Shown piece after piece: positions 37,004-46,243 of a stretch of DNA of 64,000 nucleotides. Within the stretch, counting starts at the first letter, position 1; each line of letters begins with the position of its first letter. The notes under the pieces were generated by a model, which searched no databases, was not told the DNA's origin, and was given only the letters and a program-made list of their open reading frames with translations. A program made the position numbers and the translations under genes. This stretch comes from Aerococcaceae bacterium DSM 111021. Lineage in GTDB: Bacteria > Bacillota > Bacilli > Lactobacillales > Aerococcaceae. The stretch spans positions 930,001 to 994,000 of the forward strand of contig JACCEK010000001.1 in assembly GCA_020112395.1 (NCBI GenBank), written 5' to 3'.

Positions 37004-37058
37004 ATTATATAGCACTTTCATAAAAAAGACTAACCTATTTATGTAAATTTTATGTAAA
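37004..37058 (-). promoter_or_regulatory. Pho-box-like repeats and promoter of phnDCEE
   Basis: Two TTTACA hexamers (37058-37053 and 37047-37042) are spaced exactly 11 bases apart, and an inverted copy TGTAAA lies just upstream (37069-37064). The proposed -35 (TTAGTC, 37032-37027) is 17 bases before TATAAT (37009-37004). TTWACA-type repeats at 11-bp period upstream of -35 are the PhoP-binding pattern of Bacillus and streptococci, suggesting induction by phosphate starvation. Confidence 0.65.
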
Positions 37059-37243
37059 TTTTCTTTACATAGATTATTTATATTTGTTAATAAAAAAATG
37101 TTCATCTTATTTGTTGTAAAAACAAGAACTAGGAAGAGTAAATTTTTCTAATTAGTTAGCTATTCTAATGATTCTTTTCTTCTTCAAAGTAATTTGATGT
37201 TATATTAGAAATCAAAATCAATCTATTATTCTCTAAAATACTC

Positions 37244-37274
37244 AAAAAAGCTCACCTCGAAAGGTGAGCTTTTA
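37244..37274 (-). terminator. Terminator of oppA
   Basis: AAAAGCTCACC-type arms (37245-37257 and 37262-37273; AGCTCACCT with AGGTGAGCT) with flanking A and T tracts, 14 bases after the oppA stop. Confidence 0.85.
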
Positions 37275-37287
37275 ACTTGAATTAATA

Positions 37288-38901
37288 TTATTCAGCTGAG
37301 ATTGTTATGTCTTTCAAGCTTACGTTACCTAAAGCATCTGGCTCTAAGTTTTGAACGTGGTCTTGAATTACATAGTTACTTGTGTAGTAATAAATTGGAA
37401 TAACTGGCATCTCTTCCATGAAGATTGCTTCAGCATCTAATAACATTTGAGTACGTGCTGCTGGGTCTTCTTCAGCCGCAGAAGCATCAATTAATTCCTT
37501 GTACTCTTCATTTCCCCATCCAGTATCGTTGTTACCAGTTTCGGCAGTACGATACATATCTAAAAATGAGATAGCGTCGTTGAAGTCAGCAATCCATCCC
37601 ATACGTCCAACTTGGTAGTCAAGAACGTTTAGACGGTCTAAGTATACTTGCCATTCTGTGGAATCAATTTCAGCGTTGATTCCTAAGTTAGATGCCCATC
37701 CAGCTTGGATAAATTGAGCAATTGTTGAGTGAGCTTCACTATCGTTAATTGAAATATTAACTGTAATTTCGCTTGGATCAGAATAACCTAATTCTTCCAT
37801 AGCAAGTGCTAAGTATTCGTTTGCTTCTTCGAATGCAGCATCTTGCATGTAACCACGGTCTTCTTCAAATCCTTCAATTGTTGGAGGAACTACACCTAAT
37901 GCTGGTAATTGTCCACCTTTAATGACGTTATCGATTAAACCTTGACGGTCAATAGCTAATGATAATGCTTTACGTAAGTTAACGTTTTGCATTAATTCAT
38001 CCGTTGTATTTAATTTGTACCAGTAGATTGCTGCATAAGGAACTGTGTTTAACTCATCATTAGCACGGTACATGTCAATTGAGTCCAGAGAAACTGTTCC
38101 GTAAGGAGTTCCTAAATAATCTAAGTTACCAGCTTGGAATTCAGCGTTTGCTGTTGATTCTTGCTCGATAATTTGGATGTTAACTGTTTCTAAAGCTACA
38201 TTGTCAGCATCCCAGTATTCTGCATTTTTAGCTAACACTAAGTCACTGTTGTGGTTCCATGTATCTAAACCAAAAGGTCCGTTAGTTACATATGTTTCAC
38301 CAGCGTCAGCAGCCCAACCTGTAGCATCAGCATCAACTGTTGCTTGGTGAACTGGCATATAAGTGTAGAATGAAGTTAATTCTAAGAAGTATGGCGTTGG
38401 GTTGTTTAATGTTACTTCTAATGTGTAATCATCAACAGCAGTAACACCTACAGCGTCGGCTTCACCTTCACCAGAGTTAAATTCTTCAGCACCAGCAATT
38501 GGGTAAAGAATTGAAGCATATTGAGAAGCAGTTTCAGGGTTTAATGCACGTTTCCAAGCATACTCGAAATCGTTCGCTGTAACTGGATCTCCATTTGTCC
38601 ATGTTGAATCTTGACGTAAAGTAAATGTCCATGTAAGGCCATCTTCACTTTCTTCCCATGATTCAGCAACACCCGGTTCAATCTCACCGTGGTTATTGTG
38701 TGTTAATCCTTCAAAAACGTTACGAATAACTGATCCTGAAGTAGAGTCTGTCGCTAGAGCAGGGTCTAACGTTGGTGGCTCTGTACCAATCGATAAGTTA
38801 AGTGTCGCTGCGTCTTGTGCAGATGCAGTAGTTTGCGCTAATGGCGCTACACTTAATAAAAATAAACTAACTAATGTAAGTACTTTTAAGAACTTTTTCA
38901 T
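37288..38901 (-). CDS. oppA: Oligopeptide-binding protein (OppA family)
   Basis: This 537-residue SBP_bac_5 receptor has LSIGTEPPTLDPALATDS near residues 36-53, GLTWTFTLRQDSTWTNGDPV near 88-107, NVNLRKALSLAIDRQ and LGINAEIDSTEWQVYLDRL. The signal peptide ends TASA before QD with no cysteine, whereas Gram-positive OppA is normally a lipoprotein. It is a single gene with its own promoter and terminator; the oppBCDF genes 6 kb away are the likely partner. Peptide preference is unknown. Confidence 0.92.
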   Translation of the reverse strand: MKKFLKVLTLVSLFLLSVAPLAQTTASAQDAATLNLSIGTEPPTLDPALATDSTSGSVIRNVFEGLTHNNHGEIEPGVAESWEESEDGLTWTFTLRQDSTWTNGDPVTANDFEYAWKRALNPETASQYASILYPIAGAEEFNSGEGEADAVGVTAVDDYTLEVTLNNPTPYFLELTSFYTYMPVHQATVDADATGWAADAGETYVTNGPFGLDTWNHNSDLVLAKNAEYWDADNVALETVNIQIIEQESTANAEFQAGNLDYLGTPYGTVSLDSIDMYRANDELNTVPYAAIYWYKLNTTDELMQNVNLRKALSLAIDRQGLIDNVIKGGQLPALGVVPPTIEGFEEDRGYMQDAAFEEANEYLALAMEELGYSDPSEITVNISINDSEAHSTIAQFIQAGWASNLGINAEIDSTEWQVYLDRLNVLDYQVGRMGWIADFNDAISFLDMYRTAETGNNDTGWGNEEYKELIDASAAEEDPAARTQMLLDAEAIFMEEMPVIPIYYYTSNYVIQDHVQNLEPDALGNVSLKDITISAE

Positions 38902-38931
38902 TAATGTTCCTCCTTTTAATTTATATCTAAT

Positions 38932-38960
38932 AATATACAGTATTTATTAGAATTTAACAA
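38932..38960 (-). promoter_or_regulatory. Predicted oppA promoter
   Basis: TTGTTA (38960-38955), 17 bases, TATATT (38937-38932), about 30 bases upstream of the ATG; AAGGAGGAAC is the ribosome site. Confidence 0.6.
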
Positions 38961-39084
38961 GGGCACTTGACATATTTATTTAATTATTAAGCGGTTTAAT
39001 GATTGATATACTAATAATCTGGCATTTACTCATATCGTCATTATTTTATAACGATTGATTCAAATAACTTATAATTAGGTAGAT

Positions 39085-40461
39085 TTATTCACAGAATAGA
39101 TTTTTAATCATATCAATATGTTCCTGAACTTTTTCCGGTGTAGGACCACCGTCTACTTGACGACGGTTAACACAAGCTGACAAATCAATCGCATCATAAA
39201 TATCTTCTTCAAACAATGGATGCTCTGCTTGATACTCAGATAAAGCGAGTGTCTCTAATGTCTGATTCGTCTCCACACAGTGTTGAATAATGTTACCAGT
39301 CACTTGATAAGCATCACGAAACGGTAAGCCTTTAGCAACTAAATAATCTGCACAATCAGTTGAATTAATGAAACCAGTACTCGCTGCCTGATACATCTTA
39401 TCTTTATTGGCAATTGTCTCATCAATCATTTTAGGTAATAATGATACCATCATTTTGATTGTATCTATCGCATCGAATAACCGTTCTTTCTCTTCTTGAA
39501 TATCTTTGTTATAAGCTAATGGGATTCCTTTCATGATTGTTAACACAGCCATTAAATCTCCATATATTCTCCCAGACTTGCCTCTAAAGAGTTCATGGAT
39601 ATCAGCGTTCTTCTTCTGTGGCATAATCGAAGACCCGGTAGAAAATGTATCTTTTAAAGACAAAAATTGAAATTCTTGCGATGTCCATATAATTACTTCC
39701 TCACTGTAACGACTTAAATGCATACTCAAGATTGAAAAAGCAGATAATAATTCAATACTATAATCTCTATCTGACACAGCATCTAGACTATTACTTGAGT
39801 AGTTATCAAATCCTAACAACTCCGTTGTATATTCACGGTCTAAAGGAAATGTGGTTGTCGCTAATGCTCCAGCACCTAGCGGCATCGTTTTTTTAATTCG
39901 TTTAGCTACATCTTCTAAACGTCCGTGATCTCGACGGAACATCTCTACATAAGCCATTAAGTAATGTCCATATGTTATTGGCTGGGCGCGTTGTAAGTGA
40001 GTGTAACTCGGCATGATCGTTTCTAAATGCACCTGTGCTTCATCAGTGAACGCAAGCATCACTTTTTCTAAAGCATTGATAATCAATTCAACTTCATCTA
40101 AAGCGTAAACTTTCATTGCTGTTGCTACTTGATCGTTACGACTTCTTCCTGTATGAATCTTCTTACCAATATCTCCTAACCTTCGCGTTAATTCTGCTTC
40201 TATAAAACTATGTATATCTTCTTCCTCTAAGTCAATTTGAAGTGTTTTATCTACATATTCACTTCTCATTGACTCCAACTCTTCTACCAAACGCTTGGCT
40301 TCATCGGTCTCAATAATACCTTGCTTACCTAGCATTTTTGCATGGGCAATACTTCCACGCAAATCTGCATCGAATAATCGAATATCTACAATAATTGATT
40401 GATTGAATTGATAAGCTGATTGAGACATTTCTTGATGAAATTCATTGCTCCAAATTGCCAT
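39085..40461 (-). CDS. argH: Argininosuccinate lyase
   Basis: ArgH splits argininosuccinate to arginine and fumarate. The 458-residue protein has IHTGRSRNDQVAT near residues 109-121, PSYTHLQRAQPITYGHYL (catalytic His) near 155-172 and the signature loop GSSIMPQKKNADIHEL near 278-293. It is last in the T-box-controlled SBP-M20-argG-argH operon, 27 bases after argG. No other arginine-biosynthesis gene is seen. Confidence 0.97.
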   Translation of the reverse strand: MAIWSNEFHQEMSQSAYQFNQSIIVDIRLFDADLRGSIAHAKMLGKQGIIETDEAKRLVEELESMRSEYVDKTLQIDLEEEDIHSFIEAELTRRLGDIGKKIHTGRSRNDQVATAMKVYALDEVELIINALEKVMLAFTDEAQVHLETIMPSYTHLQRAQPITYGHYLMAYVEMFRRDHGRLEDVAKRIKKTMPLGAGALATTTFPLDREYTTELLGFDNYSSNSLDAVSDRDYSIELLSAFSILSMHLSRYSEEVIIWTSQEFQFLSLKDTFSTGSSIMPQKKNADIHELFRGKSGRIYGDLMAVLTIMKGIPLAYNKDIQEEKERLFDAIDTIKMMVSLLPKMIDETIANKDKMYQAASTGFINSTDCADYLVAKGLPFRDAYQVTGNIIQHCVETNQTLETLALSEYQAEHPLFEEDIYDAIDLSACVNRRQVDGGPTPEKVQEHIDMIKNLFCE

Positions 40462-40488
40462 GTATAAACCTCCCTTTCTTAACGTTTG

Positions 40489-41691
40489 TTAGAGAAGACC
40501 CAATCTCTTTTGAATCTTCGTTGGTAAAGTAATTACATTAATATATCCTTCTGCGTCATGATGATCGAATAAATCATCTTCTCCAAAGCCTGATACATCT
40601 TCATCAAATAAGGCAAACTCACTTTTCAATCCATGAGGTATTATGTTTCCTTTATATAATTTCAGTTTCACTTCACCCGTTACTGAGGATTGTGTATGAT
40701 TCATAAAGGCTAAAATAGAATCGCTAGCCATTGAATACCATTGACCGTTGTAGATTAACTCTGCGAACTCCATAGATAAATGTTGTTTTAATTTTATTGT
40801 TTCTTTCGTTAGAGTTAAACTTTCTAAACGTTCATGTGCATCCATTAAAAGTGTGGCACCAGGTGTCTCGTATATACCTCTCGATTTCATACCAATCGTT
40901 CTGTCTTCAATCCAATCAAGTACTCCGATTCCATGTTTCCCTGCAATTTTATTTAATCTTTCTAACACTTCATGTGGTTTCATTGTTTCGTTATTCACAG
41001 CCGTTGCCTTCCCATGTTCAAATGTAATTTGAACAACTTCAGCTTCATCCGGAGTAGCTTCTAATGCCTTAGTAATATGTAAAATACTTGAGTAATCAAC
41101 TGCATTTTCTGGACTTTCGATGTCACCACCTTCGTGACTGATGTGCATTAAGTTTTCATCTTCTGAGTATATCTTTTCAATTGTAGATGTAACAGGCACT
41201 CCTTTTAAAGCCGCATATTCAATGGCATCTTCACGTGATTTAATATCCCAAATTCTCCATGGTGCTACTATTTTCATCTCTGGATCGAAAGCAGCAATAC
41301 CTGTTTCAAAACGTACTTGATCGTTCCCTTTACCTGTACAACCATGACATATTGCAATTGCCCCTTCACTATGAGCAACAGCTACTAATTCTTTTGCAAT
41401 TAGTGGACGCGCTAAGGCTGTACCTAATAAGTATGTACCTTGATATTTTAAATTGCTTTGAATAGCTGGATAGACATATTCCTCTACCAAGACATCTGCA
41501 ACATGTGGGTTATAAAACTTGCTTGCGCCTGATGCAATAGCTTTTTTCTCTACTGCTTCCCAGTCTTCCTTCTGACCAACATCGACACACACTGCGATAA
41601 TATCCGCATCATAATTTTCTTTCAACCATGGAATCGTTATCGACGTATCTAATCCACCTGAATATGCTAATACAATTTTATCTTTACTCAT
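40489..41691 (-). CDS. argG: Argininosuccinate synthase
   Basis: ArgG joins citrulline and aspartate using ATP. The 400-residue protein has the PP-loop LAYSGGLDTSITIPWL near residues 8-23, CHGCTGKGNDQVRFETG near 117-133 and IGMKSRGIYETPGA near 274-287. RBS AAAGGAGAAT lies within the end of the upstream M20 gene. With argH it converts citrulline to arginine, so the operon looks like citrulline-to-arginine completion rather than a full pathway. Confidence 0.97.
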   Translation of the reverse strand: MSKDKIVLAYSGGLDTSITIPWLKENYDADIIAVCVDVGQKEDWEAVEKKAIASGASKFYNPHVADVLVEEYVYPAIQSNLKYQGTYLLGTALARPLIAKELVAVAHSEGAIAICHGCTGKGNDQVRFETGIAAFDPEMKIVAPWRIWDIKSREDAIEYAALKGVPVTSTIEKIYSEDENLMHISHEGGDIESPENAVDYSSILHITKALEATPDEAEVVQITFEHGKATAVNNETMKPHEVLERLNKIAGKHGIGVLDWIEDRTIGMKSRGIYETPGATLLMDAHERLESLTLTKETIKLKQHLSMEFAELIYNGQWYSMASDSILAFMNHTQSSVTGEVKLKLYKGNIIPHGLKSEFALFDEDVSGFGEDDLFDHHDAEGYINVITLPTKIQKRLGLL

Positions 41692-41693
41692 AA

Positions 41694-42902
41694 TTATTCT
41701 CCTTTAAGTTCCGTTTTTAATAATTGCTTGTCATACTCTACCGCAACCGTAATCAACATCTTCAAACCTACCTTCAATACATCTTCATCAATGTTAAACC
41801 TTGGATGATGTAAAGGATATTGCGTTTCTTTAGTATTATTATTACTCCCTAGCATAGCGAAGGTAGCAGGGATGACTTGACTATAAGCCGAGAAATCTTC
41901 GCCAAACATTCCCGGATTACGGCTTATTACTTTCACTTTTAGTGAATTTTCCACGATTGTTTTAATCATTCTTGTCTTAACTTTGTCATTCGAGACCGAA
42001 CGCGCCCCATGTTCAAAATTAAATTCATAAGTAGCATCGTAATAACCACAAATGCCATCTAATATTTGTTTCATTTTGGCTTCGATACTTTCAGCTACCT
42101 CTTTATCAAAGGTTCTAATATTACCACCAAATTCTAAGGTATCAGGGATAATGTTAAGTGAGACACTATTACCTGCATTAATGTAAGTATTAGATACAAC
42201 TGCTGATTTCTGTGCATCTATTTGCTGCGACGGGATTTCAGTGAACGCTTGTATAAGCTTACTAACAATATTAAGAGGATTAACTGCTCTATATGGATCG
42301 GAAGCGTGTCCTCCTAAACCATAGAGTGTAATTTTGTATACATCTGAACTGGCAGTAACAGGACCTTCTTTAATATCAATGTATCCAACTTCAAATTCTG
42401 GTGATACATGTTGTCCGTAGACAAAGTCTAAATCATCTAGCAGTCCTGTTTTCATTATTTCTTCCGCTCCTCCAGGAGGTAGCTCTTCAGCATGTTGGAA
42501 GATACAGTAAATATCGCCAGTTAATATATCAAAATGATCGTCCAGCCATTGGCAAGCGGTCATTAACATCGCAGTGTGTCCATCATGGCCACACGCGTGC
42601 ATAACACCTTCATTTTGTGAGCAATATATTAATTCCTCTAATTCTTCTTGAATTGGAAGTGCATCGAGATCAGCCCGTAAACCAATTTTACTTCCTGGAT
42701 TCGCTGTTTTGAATATCCCAATAACACTCGTTTTTGTCGGTTTAATCACTTCTACATGATTCAGTGTTTTTAGGAACTGCTCAACATAATTAACAGTACT
42801 ATGTTCATTAAAAGATGTTTCAGGATATTGGTGTAAATGTCGTCTACGATGAATTAGTACATCTTCGTATTGGTTTAAATTGTTTAAATATTCAAGTGTC
42901 AC
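41694..42902 (-). CDS. M20-family amidohydrolase (aminoacylase/deacetylase type)
   Basis: This 402-residue zinc hydrolase belongs to the M20D group. It has GLRADLDALPIQEE near residues 74-87, the metal motif MHACGHDGHTAML near 101-113, HAEELPPGGAEEI (general-base Glu) and the terminal LHHPRFNIDED. The group removes acyl groups from N-acyl amino acids. The GTG start at 42902 is preferred because GAGGGAA lies just before it; a 20-residue longer reading overlaps the upstream gene. In this operon it may release an arginine precursor from an N-acyl form, which is inference. Confidence 0.88.
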   Translation of the reverse strand: MTLEYLNNLNQYEDVLIHRRRHLHQYPETSFNEHSTVNYVEQFLKTLNHVEVIKPTKTSVIGIFKTANPGSKIGLRADLDALPIQEELEELIYCSQNEGVMHACGHDGHTAMLMTACQWLDDHFDILTGDIYCIFQHAEELPPGGAEEIMKTGLLDDLDFVYGQHVSPEFEVGYIDIKEGPVTASSDVYKITLYGLGGHASDPYRAVNPLNIVSKLIQAFTEIPSQQIDAQKSAVVSNTYINAGNSVSLNIIPDTLEFGGNIRTFDKEVAESIEAKMKQILDGICGYYDATYEFNFEHGARSVSNDKVKTRMIKTIVENSLKVKVISRNPGMFGEDFSAYSQVIPATFAMLGSNNNTKETQYPLHHPRFNIDEDVLKVGLKMLITVAVEYDKQLLKTELKGE

Positions 42903-42921
42903 TTTAATTCCCTCATTTTTC

Positions 42922-43728
42922 TTATTCTTGTGCGGCGCTAGCTTTTTGAATATTCTCTTCAAAAACTTTATCTAAGTCTCCATTCTCTTTTGCTTCAGTA
43001 ATAACTTTATTAACAATTTCTAGCAATTCTTTATTGCCTTTTGTCATCGCAACAGATGTTCCTAGGAGTTCATTATCTATGTCAATGCCTTCCACCACTG
43101 TCATAATATCCCCATAATTATTTAAATATTGTTGAAGTGTTAAGTCAGACATAAAGATTGCATCCACCTTTTTAGCTTTTAATCCTTCAACCAAATCTCC
43201 ATTTTTACTCATTGATACTAATTCAACTTCAGGTAAATGTTCTTTCAAATAAATTTCTTGAGTTGATGTTAATAAAGCTCCTACTTTCTTTCCTTTGAAA
43301 TCTTCCAGAGTTTTAAAGTTATCAATTTGATCACTCGCTACCGAAAATTGACTAACGGGTTCATAGTATGAAACTGAGAAATCAACTACGTTTGCTCGTT
43401 CCTCTGTATTAGACATTCCGGATATAATTAAATCTATTTTATTCGTATTCAATGTTGGTATTAAAGAATCAAATGCACGGTTATCAATGACGAGCTCTAC
43501 ACCAATCTCATCGGCAATCATCTTCCCTAGTGATGCGTCGATTCCAACAACAACTGCCTCGCCGTCTACTATCTCAACCCATTCAAAAGGCGGATACTCT
43601 GCATTCATTCCTACAACGAGTTGACCTTTTTCTTTTATTTCTTCTAATGTGGCTGCCTTAACATTTACCGCTGATAATACAAAAATACTCGCAACAAAGA
43701 TTAATATTATTTTATATATTTTTTTCAT
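42922..43728 (-). CDS. Polar amino acid ABC transporter substrate-binding protein
   Basis: This 268-residue SBP_bac_3 receptor is of the ArtJ/HisJ type. It has GQLVVGMNAEYPPFEWVE near residues 35-52, GIDASLGKMIADEIGVEL near 62-79, DLIISGMSNTEERANVVDFS (acidic pocket and Arg/Thr ligand contacts) and MTKGNKELLEIVN. The signal peptide ends NVKA before AT with no cysteine. It is first after an arginine T-box, so arginine or citrulline is the likely ligand. No permease or ATPase gene accompanies it. Confidence 0.88.
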   Translation of the reverse strand: MKKIYKIILIFVASIFVLSAVNVKAATLEEIKEKGQLVVGMNAEYPPFEWVEIVDGEAVVVGIDASLGKMIADEIGVELVIDNRAFDSLIPTLNTNKIDLIISGMSNTEERANVVDFSVSYYEPVSQFSVASDQIDNFKTLEDFKGKKVGALLTSTQEIYLKEHLPEVELVSMSKNGDLVEGLKAKKVDAIFMSDLTLQQYLNNYGDIMTVVEGIDIDNELLGTSVAMTKGNKELLEIVNKVITEAKENGDLDKVFEENIQKASAAQE

Positions 43729-43792
43729 TTGATTTGCTCCTAATTTGTTATTTTTATTAAGAAATAAACACTCGACTAAGCTTTTTATGGTA

Positions 43793-44060
43793 TAAAAAAA
43801 CTCCGTCTCTATCGCTGCATAAAAAAATGCAACGATAGAGACGGAGTTTAATCCGCGGTACCACTCTAGTTAACTCGTTCATATGGCCATATGAACTTCA
43901 TTCACTCTGTTTGTTAACGCTCAGACAGCGAAGTTAGCTATGTGTTCACTAACTTGTCTCATAAGTGCGGTTCAACTACTCATAGATAAATAGGCTTCCA
44001 CTCTGTCCTATCTCGCTGTTATCGAATCGTAATTTACTCTCTTATTCTTTGACTTATTTA
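43793..44060 (-). promoter_or_regulatory. T-box riboswitch, arginine specifier (CGC)
   Basis: On the minus strand, stem I has lower helix ATAAG/CTTAT, loop AGAGTA (44040-44035), upper helix AATTAC/GTAGTT and a specifier loop GAAC-CGC-A with CGC (Arg) at 43969-43967. The canonical T-box GAGTGGTACCGCGGAT is at 43866-43851. A strong terminator follows: 14 or more base pairs between 43801-43820 and 43827-43846, then seven T. Uncharged tRNA-Arg should allow readthrough into the SBP-M20-argG-argH genes. Confidence 0.93.
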
Positions 44061-44073
44061 TTAACTTGAAAGT

Positions 44074-44102
44074 ATTCTACCAACTCAAAAAGTGAATGTC
44101 AA
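44074..44102 (-). promoter_or_regulatory. Promoter of the arginine T-box operon
   Basis: Consensus TTGACA (44102-44097), 17 bases, TAGAAT (44079-44074). The start near 44067 is just before stem I of the T-box. Confidence 0.75.
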
Positions 44103-44198
44103 CACTTTAATTAAAATTATATTAGATTCTGATTATATTGCTGAGTTTTTTCTTACTATTCACATTATAATTAGTATAAAATCGTTGCTCTTATAATA

Positions 44199-44230
44199 TA
44201 AAAACACAAGTACCGAAACGATACTTGTGT
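44199..44230 (-). terminator. Terminator of oppBCDF
   Basis: ACACAAGTA and TACTTGTGT pair around nine bases and run into TTTTTATA on the minus strand, 15 bases after oppF. Confidence 0.8.
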
Positions 44231-44244
44231 CTAAACAATCCTTA

Positions 44245-45177
44245 TTAAATTGTTGTTTGTTGTCCCATCCATCTGTCTAAGTCAGTCTTAGCTGCGTAAA
44301 CATAATGTTCTGGTCCGACTTCATGAGTTGAAATTTCTTCGTCGAGCACTTCTTCGTGTGAGTATGGTACACGTTGACGCTTACTCTCACTAATTGGATC
44401 AGGTTTAGGTACAGCTGATAACAATGATTTTGTATAAGGATGCACTGGATTATTGTAAATCTCATCTGCATTCCCTAACTCAACAATCTTACCACGATAC
44501 ATAACAGCAATACGATCTGAGATGTATTTAACCATTGATAAATCATGGGCAATGAATAAATATGTTAACCCTTGCTCACGTTGGAACTTCTTCATTAAGT
44601 TAACAACTTGCGCTTGAATCGAAACATCTAAGGCAGAGATAGGCTCATCCGCAATGATAAATTTAGGTTCTAAAGCCAATGCACGGGCAATTCCGATACG
44701 TTGTCTTTGTCCACCTGAGAATTCATGGGCGTAACGTCCAGCATGCTCAGCGTTTAATCCAACTGATGTTAATAACTCATCAATTCGATCAAGTCGTTCT
44801 TGACGATTCTTGTACAAACCATGAATGTCAAAACCTTCACTTATGATTTCTCCAACAGTCATACGCGGATTTAAAGAAGCATATGGATCTTGGAAAATCA
44901 TTTGAATGTCAGTAGCTAATGCTTTAGCTTCATCATGTGATTTATCTCCACTAATAAGTCTTCCATCATAATGAATTTCTCCATCAGTGATGTTATATAA
45001 TCCAATAATAGAACGTCCAGTTGTTGACTTACCACTTCCAGATTCCCCTACTAAACCAAGTACTTCACCTTCATAAATATCAAAGGAAACACCATCTACC
45101 GCTTTAACTGGATTTTTTTTCTTACCAAAATATTGTTTTAAATTCTTAACTTCTAGTAATTTTTTTCTCTCCATCAA
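44245..45177 (-). CDS. oppF: Oligopeptide ABC transporter ATPase OppF
   Basis: This 310-residue ATPase has Walker A GESGSGKST near residues 44-52, IFQDPYASLNPRMTVG (Q-loop typical of OppF), FSGGQRQRIGIARAL, FIIADEPISALD and FIAHDLSMVKYISDR. The C-terminal VHPYTKSLLSAVPKPDP is the OppD/F extension. It starts directly after the oppD stop and closes the operon. Confidence 0.95.
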   Translation of the reverse strand: MMERKKLLEVKNLKQYFGKKKNPVKAVDGVSFDIYEGEVLGLVGESGSGKSTTGRSIIGLYNITDGEIHYDGRLISGDKSHDEAKALATDIQMIFQDPYASLNPRMTVGEIISEGFDIHGLYKNRQERLDRIDELLTSVGLNAEHAGRYAHEFSGGQRQRIGIARALALEPKFIIADEPISALDVSIQAQVVNLMKKFQREQGLTYLFIAHDLSMVKYISDRIAVMYRGKIVELGNADEIYNNPVHPYTKSLLSAVPKPDPISESKRQRVPYSHEEVLDEEISTHEVGPEHYVYAAKTDLDRWMGQQTTI

Positions 45178-46233
45178 TTATGCATCTCCTTTCGCTTGTG
45201 ATGTATAACGATCGATACGACTTTGAATTACTTCCGGAACCGGGATATTAGGCGCGTCTTCGTGCATTAACCATGATTTAACATAATGTTCGTCATTCAC
45301 TTTAAATAATGGTGGTTCTTCTTCATAATCAATTGCTAAAGCGAATTGATTACGCGGAGCGAATGCGTCCCCTTTAGGTGGATCAATTAAGTTTGGTGGA
45401 GCACCTGGAATTGTATATAAATCTTCGTCATTATTACTATCTAAATCTGGCATCGAGCCTAGTAATCCCCATGTGTATGGATGTTTCGGATTATAATAAA
45501 TTTCATTAGCTGAACCATACTCAACAATTTGTCCAGCATACATTACTGCAACCTTATCAGCTACGTTCGCCACAACACCTAAGTCATGCGTAATAAAAAT
45601 AATCGCTGTTTCAGTTGTTTGTTGAATTTCTTTCATTAATTCAAGTATTTGAGCTTGAATTGTAACATCCAAGGCTGTTGTGGGTTCATCAGCAATAAGT
45701 AACTTTGGCTCAGCTGCTAATGCTATCGCAATAACCACACGTTGTCTCATTCCTCCAGAGAATTCATGAGGGTATTGTTCAAAGCGTTCTTCCGGGAAAG
45801 GAATTCCAACTAATTCTAATAACTCAATCGCGCGACGTTTTGCATCTGCATTATCTATATCTTTACGGTGAATTTTGAATACTTCAGTAATTTGATGTCC
45901 AATTTTGATTGTTGGATTTAAAGCAGTCATCGGATCTTGGAAAATCATTGCAATATCATTCCCGCGAATCTGTGTCACTTCATCTTCACTCAAGTCTAAT
46001 ATATTCTTACCGTCAAAGATAATCTCTCCTTGATCGTAGTTACCTGGAGGTTGAGGAACTAAGCGCATAATCGCGTTACTCGTTACACTCTTACCTGATC
46101 CAGATTCACCAACGATAGCTAGTGTTTCACCTTTTTTTAGTTCAAAATTAACCCCACGAACTGCGTGTATTTTACCAGCATACGTTTTAAAAGAGATATG
46201 TAAATCTTTAACTTCTAATAAATTATCTGTCAT
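45178..46233 (-). CDS. oppD: Oligopeptide ABC transporter ATPase OppD
   Basis: This 351-residue ATPase has Walker A GESGSGKSV near residues 40-48, IFQDPMTALNPTIKIG, FSGGMRQRVVIAIAL, LLIADEPTTALD and FITHDLGVVANVADK, then PKHPYTWGLLGSMPDLD. The usual four-cysteine iron-sulfur motif of many OppD/DppD C-termini is not seen: this protein has no such Cys cluster. It is the third gene of oppBCDF. Confidence 0.94.
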   Translation of the reverse strand: MTDNLLEVKDLHISFKTYAGKIHAVRGVNFELKKGETLAIVGESGSGKSVTSNAIMRLVPQPPGNYDQGEIIFDGKNILDLSEDEVTQIRGNDIAMIFQDPMTALNPTIKIGHQITEVFKIHRKDIDNADAKRRAIELLELVGIPFPEERFEQYPHEFSGGMRQRVVIAIALAAEPKLLIADEPTTALDVTIQAQILELMKEIQQTTETAIIFITHDLGVVANVADKVAVMYAGQIVEYGSANEIYYNPKHPYTWGLLGSMPDLDSNNDEDLYTIPGAPPNLIDPPKGDAFAPRNQFALAIDYEEEPPLFKVNDEHYVKSWLMHEDAPNIPVPEVIQSRIDRYTSQAKGDA

Positions 46234-46243
46234 TTATATCACC

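Noticed and set aside
42903-42962. 20-residue N-terminal extension of the M20 hydrolase
   Set aside because: It overlaps the receptor gene and lacks a ribosome site; GAGGGAA before the GTG at 42902 fits better.
43880-43960. His or Ile specifier (CAC/CAT/ATA near GAACACATAGCTA) for the T-box at 43793-44060
   Set aside because: That segment forms a local GTTAG/CTAAC hairpin. The GAAC-CGC-A loop pairs correctly with AGAGTA and both flanking helices, giving Arg.
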